Shown piece after piece: positions 58,650 to 64,000 of a stretch of 64,000 nucleotides of DNA. Each line of letters opens with the position of its first letter. Within the stretch, counting starts at the first letter, position 1. The notes under the pieces are model-generated. The model was not told the DNA's origin. It was given only the letters and a program-made list of their open reading frames with translations, and searched no databases. The DNA is from Noviluteimonas gilva (lineage in GTDB: Bacteria > Pseudomonadota > Gammaproteobacteria > Xanthomonadales > Xanthomonadaceae). The translations under genes were made by a program, and so were the position numbers. The stretch is from contig NZ_WOXT01000002.1 in NCBI RefSeq assembly GCF_009740395.1, positions 372,001 to 436,000 on the forward strand, read 5' to 3'.

Positions 58650-60496
58650 GTGCCGCGCACGCCGTTCCGTTGCGCGTCGCGCTCGTCGGCAACCCCAATT
58701 GCGGGAAGACGGCGCTGTTCAACCTGCTGACCGGCAGCCGGCAGAAGGTGGCGAACTACGCCGGCGTGACCGTCGAGCGCAAGGAAGGCCGCTTCCACGC
58801 GCCCTCGGGCCGCTCGTACGCGCTGCTCGATTTGCCCGGCGCCTACAGCCTGCATGCCGCTAGCCTGGACGAAGCGATCACGCGCGATCTGTGCCGCGGC
58901 TTCTATCCCGGTGAACCGGCGCCCGACGTCATCGTCTGCGTCGTCGACGCCACCAACCTGCGCCTGCATTTGCGCTTCGCGCTCGAAGTGCGCGCGCTCG
59001 GCCGGCCGATGGTGCTCGCGGTCAATATGATGGATGCGGCCAAGCGCCGCGGCATCGAAGTGGATCTGGCCAAGCTCGAACGCGAGATCGGCGTGCCCGT
59101 CGTCCCGACGATCGCCGTGCGTCGCAACGGCGCGCAGGCGCTGGTGTCCATGCTCGATTCGATGTCGGCCAACGCGCAGCCGCCTGTTTCGACGGCCGCC
59201 GATGTCGATCCGGATGCGTTACATGCCGAAACGCGCCGCCTGCTGTCGCTCGCGGTGACGATGCCGCGCCGCACGGCGGAGATCGATGACGCGCTCGATC
59301 GCTGGCTGCTGCATCCGATCCTCGGGATCGTCGCGTTCGCCGTGGTGATGTTCCTGATCTTCCAGGCTGTGTATTCCTGGGCGACGCCCTTGATGGACGG
59401 CATCGACGCCGGCACGGCCTGGCTCGCGGGTTGGGCGGAGGCCACGTTGCCGGAAGGTCCGCTCAACAGCCTGATTTCGAAGGGCATCATCGCAGGCGTC
59501 GGCGGCGTGATCGTGTTCCTGCCGCAGATCCTGATCCTGTTCCTCTTCATCCTCGCGCTCGAGGAATCGGGCTATCTGCCGCGCGCGGCGTTCCTGCTCG
59601 ATCGCTTGATGTCGAAGGCCGGCCTCTCCGGGCGTTCGTTCATTCCGCTGCTGTCGTCGTTCGCCTGCGCGATCCCCGGGATCATGGCGACGCGCTCGAT
59701 CCAGGATCCGCGCGATCGCCTGGCAACGATCATCGTCGCGCCGCTGATGACGTGTTCGGCGCGCTTGCCGGTGTATGCGCTGCTGATCGGCGCGTTCATT
59801 CCCGCGCGCAAGATCGGGTGGTTCAACCAGCAGGGCCTGGTGTTGTTCGCGCTGTATGTCGCGGGCATCCTCAGCGCGCTCGCCGTGGCGTGGGTCATGA
59901 AGAAGTGGCGTCGCGACAAGAGCGAGCATGCGCTGATGCTGGAACTGCCGTCGTACCGCATGCCGCATCCGCGCGATCTCGCGCTCGGCCTGTGGGAGCG
60001 CGCGGCGATCTTCCTCAAGCGCGTGGGCGGCATCATCCTGGCGATGACGGTGCTGCTGTGGGTGCTGCTGTATTTCCCGCACGGCGGCACGGACGTCACC
60101 AACAGTTTCGCGGGGCACATCGGTCGCGCGATGCAGACCGTGTTCGCGCCGATCGGCTTCAACTGGCAGATATGCATCGCGCTGATCCCGGGTTTGGCGG
60201 CGCGCGAAGTCGCGGTGTCGTCGCTGGCGACGGTGTATGCGCTGCAGGCGGCGGACGATGCCGCGGCGTCGGCGGCGTTGTCGCCGATCATCGCGAGCGG
60301 CTGGTCGCTCGCGACCGCGTTGTCGCTGCTCGTCTGGTACATCTACGCGCCGCAGTGCTTGTCGACGCTGGCGACGATCAAGCGCGAAACCGGATCGTGG
60401 AAGCAGATGGCGATCAGCGCCGGGTATCTGTTCGCCCTGGCGTACCTCGCGTCGCTGGTGACGTACCAGGTCGCGGTTGCGATGGGAGGCGGGTGA
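58646..60496 (+). CDS. feoB: Ferrous iron transporter FeoB
   Basis: A 616-residue inner-membrane Fe2+ transporter with a cytoplasmic G domain. G1 is GNPNCGKT at residues 15-22, G3 is LDLPGAYSL and G4 is NMMD (VNMMDAAKRR). The membrane part holds the two Gate regions with conserved cysteines, for example FACAIPGIMATR and MTCSARLPVYALL. It is shorter than E. coli FeoB (773). A small Cys-rich membrane gene follows with TGATG coupling. Confidence 0.95.
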   Translation: MSAAHAVPLRVALVGNPNCGKTALFNLLTGSRQKVANYAGVTVERKEGRFHAPSGRSYALLDLPGAYSLHAASLDEAITRDLCRGFYPGEPAPDVIVCVVDATNLRLHLRFALEVRALGRPMVLAVNMMDAAKRRGIEVDLAKLEREIGVPVVPTIAVRRNGAQALVSMLDSMSANAQPPVSTAADVDPDALHAETRRLLSLAVTMPRRTAEIDDALDRWLLHPILGIVAFAVVMFLIFQAVYSWATPLMDGIDAGTAWLAGWAEATLPEGPLNSLISKGIIAGVGGVIVFLPQILILFLFILALEESGYLPRAAFLLDRLMSKAGLSGRSFIPLLSSFACAIPGIMATRSIQDPRDRLATIIVAPLMTCSARLPVYALLIGAFIPARKIGWFNQQGLVLFALYVAGILSALAVAWVMKKWRRDKSEHALMLELPSYRMPHPRDLALGLWERAAIFLKRVGGIILAMTVLLWVLLYFPHGGTDVTNSFAGHIGRAMQTVFAPIGFNWQICIALIPGLAAREVAVSSLATVYALQAADDAAASAALSPIIASGWSLATALSLLVWYIYAPQCLSTLATIKRETGSWKQMAISAGYLFALAYLASLVTYQVAVAMGGG

Positions 60497-60738
60497 TGCA
60501 CGCGGGGATCGTCGCGCAGTACGTCGTCGTGGGTGTCGTGGTCGTCGCGAGCGGCGCGTTCGTTCTGAATTCGCGTTGGCCCGCGGGCGTGCGCAAATTG
60601 CGCATCGCGTGCGCGGTGCCGCTGGTGCGCGAGACGCGGCCGCAGTGGATGCGCAAGCTGGGTGTGTGGATTGCGCCCGCGGTGCGCAACGCCGCCGCGT
60701 GTGGCGACGGCGGTTGCGACGGGTGTTCGTCGCACTAG
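60496..60738 (+). CDS. FeoB-linked small membrane protein with Cys-rich tail (DUF6587-like)
   Basis: An 80-residue protein from ATG 60496. One membrane helix at about residues 7-24 (AQYVVVGVVVVASGAFVL) is followed by a basic stretch (PQWMRKLG) and a cysteine-rich C-terminus, CGDGGCDGCSSH. It resembles the FeoB-associated Cys-rich membrane proteins/DUF6587 that take the place of FeoC in many bacteria. The cysteines could bind iron or a cluster as a sensor; this is inference. Its TAG shares the CTAG tetranucleotide with the convergent gene. Confidence 0.8.
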   Translation: MHAGIVAQYVVVGVVVVASGAFVLNSRWPAGVRKLRIACAVPLVRETRPQWMRKLGVWIAPAVRNAAACGDGGCDGCSSH

Positions 60739-61163
60739 GTTTCGGGCGTTGCGGGGGGAATGCGTCGCCACGGCTCGAACACGTGGATGTAGACGGCGGC
60801 ACACGCCATCGCTGCAACGGCACCCACGACGGCGATGCCAGCCAGCAGGAGTGGCTCCGGTCGCGGTTCGAATACAGGCGTGGAGGCGATGGACATCGCC
60901 GCGCCCAATGCCGCGACGTCGAGATGGAGCCACCGTTGACGCCACATCGGACGCAACGCGCCCGCAATTGCGCCGGTGGCGAGGGCCGCGAGGCCTCCGT
61001 ACAAGTGCGCGACGATCAGCGAAAACATGAAGCCGATCGGGATGACGACCCATTCGCCCGCATAGATCGCATACAGAACGACGAAGACCCACGCGCCGAC
61101 CACCGGCCCGATCAGGCCGAACAGGATGGCGCCCTTGAACATGCGCACCGGCGTCGAATCCAT
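60735..61163 (-). CDS. Membrane protein of unknown function, four predicted helices
   Basis: A 142-residue protein from ATG 61163, preceded by a GGGGG site. Hydrophobic segments at about residues 10-34, 38-58, 62-76 and 104-130 indicate four membrane helices. No family recognised. Its stop TAG overlaps the stop of the FeoB-linked gene by four bases (CTAG 60735-60738). An upstream in-frame start at 61187 would add eight residues. Confidence 0.65.
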   Translation of the reverse strand: MDSTPVRMFKGAILFGLIGPVVGAWVFVVLYAIYAGEWVVIPIGFMFSLIVAHLYGGLAALATGAIAGALRPMWRQRWLHLDVAALGAAMSIASTPVFEPRPEPLLLAGIAVVGAVAAMACAAVYIHVFEPWRRIPPATPET

Positions 61164-61203
61164 GCGTCCCCCTTCGCTGGAGGACACAGTCTAGCGCCGC
61201 CGA

Positions 61204-61566
61204 TCAGTGCCTGCGCTTGCCCTTCGCGCCCGTCGCTTCGATCATCTCGACGACGACCGAAAACGTGCGCTTCTCATCGGGCTGCAGTGCACCCACGCCG
61301 ACGACCTGGCGCGCGACCTCCTCGCCACGGTCGTTCTTGATCGACAACACCATCGAATACTCGAACACGGTGTCGCCGTCGGGAGGCGAGATCGTGCCTT
61401 CGATCTGCAACGGCTGGATCGCCGTCTTCGCGCGTGCGAGCGCGGCCTCGTCGTAACGCAGGTGGCCCCGGCAGGCGGGGCACACGCTGGCGCTTTCGAG
61501 GATCGTCGCCTTGCAGTGGGGACAGGTGCGCGTGGCACCTGCCGTTCCAGGGCGCGCGGCACTCAT
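61204..61566 (-). CDS. Zinc-ribbon protein next to bactofilin
   Basis: A 120-residue protein. A zinc ribbon of two CxxC motifs, CPHCKA (about residues 15-20) and CPACRG (about 29-34), opens it. The rest (YDEAALARAKTAIQPLQIEGTISPP, FEYSMVLSIKNDRGEEVARQVVG) is a beta-rich domain. It begins 3 bases after the bactofilin stop, so the two probably form a pair. The zinc ribbon may mediate protein contacts; function is unknown. Confidence 0.75.
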   Translation of the reverse strand: MSAARPGTAGATRTCPHCKATILESASVCPACRGHLRYDEAALARAKTAIQPLQIEGTISPPDGDTVFEYSMVLSIKNDRGEEVARQVVGVGALQPDEKRTFSVVVEMIEATGAKGKRRH

Positions 61567-61568
61567 GC

Positions 61569-62084
61569 TCAGGCGTCGTCGCCCTTGCGGCCGGTCTTCT
61601 CGTCCCAACCGAATTCGACCGAGCCGCGCATGCGCGAACCCGCCGCGACGGTGAACGAGGCGGCCTTCAGATCGCCGTTGAGCACGCCGCTTTCGAGCAG
61701 TTCGACGCGCTGCGCCATTTCGACGTTGCCGTCCAACTCGCCCGCGATGATGATCTTCTGCGCCTTGACGCCACCGGTGAGCTTGGCGCCCTTCTCGATG
61801 GTCAGGTCGCCTTCGACGTTGACGTCGCCCTTGAACTGGCCGGCGATGCGCACGTGGCCGGTGCCGTGGATCTTGCCTTCGATGGTGAGGTCGGCGGCGA
61901 TCACCGATTCGCTGATCTGGCGCGCGGCCGGACGCGGCGCTGCAGGCGTCGGCGACGGAGCGGGCGCGGCGGCGGCAGGCGTCGGCACCGACGTGACTTC
62001 AGGCTGGAAGCGCGCCGGCTCCGACGTCGGCGGCGGGTTGCCGGTGGCGGGCTTGGCGGGCGCCTGATCTTTCCAAAGGGCCAT
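61569..62084 (-). CDS. Bactofilin-family cytoskeletal protein
   Basis: A 171-residue bactofilin. A Pro/Ala-rich disordered N-terminus (about residues 8-55) leads to the right-handed beta-helix core with short repeats: SVIAADLTIEGKIHGTGHVRIAGQFKGDV... and GKLTGG-type turns (VEGDLTIEKGAKLTGGV, KAQKIIIAGELDGNV). Bactofilins polymerise and organise envelope processes such as cell shape or chromosome positioning. The start is ATG 62084. The following 169 bases (62085-62253) hold no gene that I can support. Confidence 0.9.
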   Translation of the reverse strand: MALWKDQAPAKPATGNPPPTSEPARFQPEVTSVPTPAAAAPAPSPTPAAPRPAARQISESVIAADLTIEGKIHGTGHVRIAGQFKGDVNVEGDLTIEKGAKLTGGVKAQKIIIAGELDGNVEMAQRVELLESGVLNGDLKAASFTVAAGSRMRGSVEFGWDEKTGRKGDDA

Positions 62085-62253
62085 GGGCTGGAGTCCTGCT
62101 GCTTTGAGGGAACCCGGAGGCTAGCACTCGTCACGCGCCGATGACGCTGCCTCTTGGGGAGCGATCTTCAGGCGCGGGACAGGTAACTTTTTTGCGTCGC
62201 GCATTCATCGGTGCGCGCGATCACATTCGCGCGCCGAACGTGCGACGCACGAC

Positions 62254-63861
62254 TCACATGCGGAAAATGCCGAACCGCCCCTTTTCGATCGGCGCATTGA
62301 GCGCCGCGGCGAGCCCGAGGCCCAGCACGCGACGCGTATCGGCCGGATCGATGATGCCGTCGTCCCACAAGCGCGCGCTCGCGTAATACGGATTGCCCTG
62401 CGACTCGTACTGGTCGCGGATCGGCGCCTTGAAGGCTTCTTCCTCGTCGGCCGACCAGGACTTGCCCGACGCTTCGATGCCGTCGCGCTTCACCGTCGAC
62501 AACACGGAGGCTGCCTGCTCGCCGCCCATCACGCTGATGCGCGCATTCGGCCACATCCACAGGAAGCGACCGCCGTACGCGCGGCCGCACATCGCGTAAT
62601 TGCCCGCACCGAAGCTGCCGCCGATCACCACGGTGAACTTCGGCACGTGCGAGCACGCCACCGCCGTCACCATCTTCGCGCCGTCCTTCGCGATGCCCGC
62701 GTTCTCGTACTTGCGGCCGACCATGAAGCCGGTGATGTTCTGCAGGAACACCAGCGGGATGTCGCGCTGGTTGCACAACTCGATGAAGTGCGCGCCCTTG
62801 AGCGCGCTCTCGGAAAACAGGATGCCGTTGTTGGCGATGATGCCGACCGGATAACCGTGGATGTGCGCGAAGCCGCATACCAGCGTCTTGCCGTAGCGCG
62901 CCTTGAACTCCTGGAATTCGCTGCCGTCGACGATGCGCGCGATCACCTCGCGGATGTCGAACGGGCGGCGCGTGTCCTTCGGCACGATGCCGTAGAGCTC
63001 CTCGCTCGCGAACAGGGGCTCGCGCGAAGGCTGCGTCGCCACCTGCACGGTCTTGCTGCGGTTGAGGTGCGCGACGAGGTTGCGCGCGATCTGCAGCGCA
63101 TCGCGATCATCTTCGGCGAAGTGGTCGGCCACGCCGGAGACCGACGTGTGTACGTCCGCGCCGCCGAGCGATTCGGCATCGACGACTTCGCCCGTCGCCG
63201 CCTTCACCAGCGGCGGGCCGCCGAGGAAGATCGTGCCTTGCTCGCGCACGATGATCGATTCGTCGCACATCGCCGGCACGTACGCGCCGCCCGCGGTGCA
63301 CGAGCCCATGACGACGGCGATCTGCGGGATGTTTTCCGCGCTCAGCCGCGCCTGGTTGTAGAAGATCCGGCCGAAGTGTTCCTTGTCGGGGAAGACTTCA
63401 TCCTGCAACGGCAGGAACGCGCCGCCGGAGTCGACGAGGTACACGCACGGCAGGTTGTTTTCGCGCGCCACTTCCTGCGCGCGCAGGTGCTTCTTGACCG
63501 TCATCGGGAAGTAGGTGCCGCCCTTGACCGTCGCGTCGTTGGCGACGATCACGATTTCCTGGCCGTGCACGCGGCCGATGCCGGCGACGATGCCCGCGGC
63601 GGGCGCCGCGCCGTCGTACATGCCTTCGGCGGCGAGCGGTGCGATTTCGAGGAAGGGCGAGCCCGGGTCGAGCAGGGCGGTGATGCGATCGCGCACCAGC
63701 AGCTTGCCGCGCTCGGTGTGCTTGTCGCGCGCCTTGGCGCCACCGCCTTCCGACACGCGCTGCAAGCGTGCGTCGAGTTCTTCCACGAGTGCGCGGTGAT
63801 AGGCCGCGTTGTCCTGGAAATCCTGCGAGCGGGGGTCGAGGCTGGAGACGAGTGCGGGCAT
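62254..63861 (-). CDS. liuB: 3-methylcrotonyl-CoA carboxylase, carboxyltransferase subunit
   Basis: The 535-residue beta subunit of methylcrotonyl-CoA carboxylase, partner of liuD. The acyl-CoA carboxyltransferase motifs are [31 protein letters not shown], and [40 protein letters not shown]. The start is ATG 63861 with ribosome-binding sequence GAAGCGACA nearby. It stands alone, four kilobases from liuCDE across the feo and bactofilin genes, so the leucine genes are split here. Confidence 0.94.
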   Translation of the reverse strand: MPALVSSLDPRSQDFQDNAAYHRALVEELDARLQRVSEGGGAKARDKHTERGKLLVRDRITALLDPGSPFLEIAPLAAEGMYDGAAPAAGIVAGIGRVHGQEIVIVANDATVKGGTYFPMTVKKHLRAQEVARENNLPCVYLVDSGGAFLPLQDEVFPDKEHFGRIFYNQARLSAENIPQIAVVMGSCTAGGAYVPAMCDESIIVREQGTIFLGGPPLVKAATGEVVDAESLGGADVHTSVSGVADHFAEDDRDALQIARNLVAHLNRSKTVQVATQPSREPLFASEELYGIVPKDTRRPFDIREVIARIVDGSEFQEFKARYGKTLVCGFAHIHGYPVGIIANNGILFSESALKGAHFIELCNQRDIPLVFLQNITGFMVGRKYENAGIAKDGAKMVTAVACSHVPKFTVVIGGSFGAGNYAMCGRAYGGRFLWMWPNARISVMGGEQAASVLSTVKRDGIEASGKSWSADEEEAFKAPIRDQYESQGNPYYASARLWDDGIIDPADTRRVLGLGLAAALNAPIEKGRFGIFRM

Positions 63862-63939
63862 GTCGCTTCGCTTGGAGTGCAATGCCGTGAAGGATAACCG
63901 GCCGTGCCTCGCCTTCGCCGGATTCGGGCCGCCCAAAAA

Positions 63940-63963
63940 GAAACCCGCCTTTCGGCGGGTTTC
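63940..63963 (-). terminator. Rho-independent terminator at the right edge
   Basis: A 10-bp stem, GAAACCCGCC (63940-63949) with GGCGGGTTTC (63954-63963), encloses TTTC. On the reverse strand it is followed by TTTTTGGG, so it ends the gene that reads in from the right and stops at 63989. The stem core matches the terminator at 9166-9199. Confidence 0.8.
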
Positions 63964-63988
63964 GGGTCTTGCTCGAAAAATCGAAGAA

Positions 63989-64000
63989 TTACTTCTTCAC
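63989..64000 (-). CDS. Last codons of a gene entering from the right (partial)
   Basis: On the reverse strand the window begins GTG AAG AAG TAA (64000-63989), followed after a short AT-rich gap by a good terminator. This reads as the 3' end of a coding region ending V-K-K. In other bacteria isovaleryl-CoA dehydrogenase (liuA) is near liuB, but three codons cannot identify a gene. Confidence 0.3.
   Translation of the reverse strand: MKK

Overview
The window is high-GC chromosomal DNA of a gammaproteobacterium of the Xanthomonadaceae, most likely Lysobacter or a close relative. The best evidence is the arginine cluster: an N-acetylornithine carbamoyltransferase in place of ordinary ornithine carbamoyltransferase, a fused N-acetylglutamate synthase/kinase, and an acetyltransferase between argB and argC, an arrangement known from Xanthomonas. 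No phage genes, insertion sequences or CRISPR arrays were seen. Coding density is very high, and many genes overlap by 1-4 nt at ATGA, GTGA or TGATG junctions.

Layout. 1-1850: epmB (cut by the window edge) diverging from efp, its substrate. 1853-5315: a coupled run of mtaD, ubiG, a MupP/Gph-type HAD phosphatase and a degenerate squalene/phytoene-synthase-fold protein. 5377-12279: folE2, pyrC, yidD, a cysteine-less DksA with a long Lys/Ala/Pro tail, an MFS exporter, sufE and cysS. 12382-20611: a small exported protein, then a candidate arginine attenuator (leader peptide 12880-12984, competing hairpins 12976-13039) in front of argF', argG, argE, argB, GNAT, argC and argH. 20608-25449: an iron operon read leftwards (unknown protein, TonB siderophore receptor, DUF3649, PepSY, DUF3325) from a promoter overlapped by a Fur-like box. 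25478-31250: a lipoprotein, then an OprP-like porin with the sulfate ABC importer Sbp-CysT-CysW-CysA. 31247-39267: a stress-flavoured accessory stretch with a hemerythrin-like protein, large-subunit catalase, two related STAS/SpoIIAA-like small proteins, an alpha/beta hydrolase, an AraC regulator, a lipoprotein and membrane protein genes.

39313-50309: tRNA-Pro(CGG), hisS, an oversized aromatic amino-acid ammonia-lyase, a secreted metallophosphatase, the methionine-salvage genes mtnB-mtnD-mtnC, an APC permease, a Nudix hydrolase, efpL and a short-chain dehydrogenase. 50349-63861: a secreted amidohydrolase, a GNAT, a PAS-GGDEF-EAL protein, the leucine-degradation genes liuE, liuD and liuC, a Fur-boxed feoA-feoB-DUF6587 operon, a four-helix membrane protein, a zinc-ribbon protein with a bactofilin, and liuB.

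Together the genes cover arginine, pyrimidine, folate and Fe-S biosynthesis, leucine and methylthioadenosine catabolism, sulfate and iron import, and translation (EF-P with its modifier, EfpL, CysRS, HisRS, tRNA-Pro). The most notable non-coding signals are the arginine attenuator, a family of G/C-rich hairpin elements that contain the stop codons of convergent genes, and a conserved two-block element repeated in front of both the divergent hemerythrin and catalase genes.
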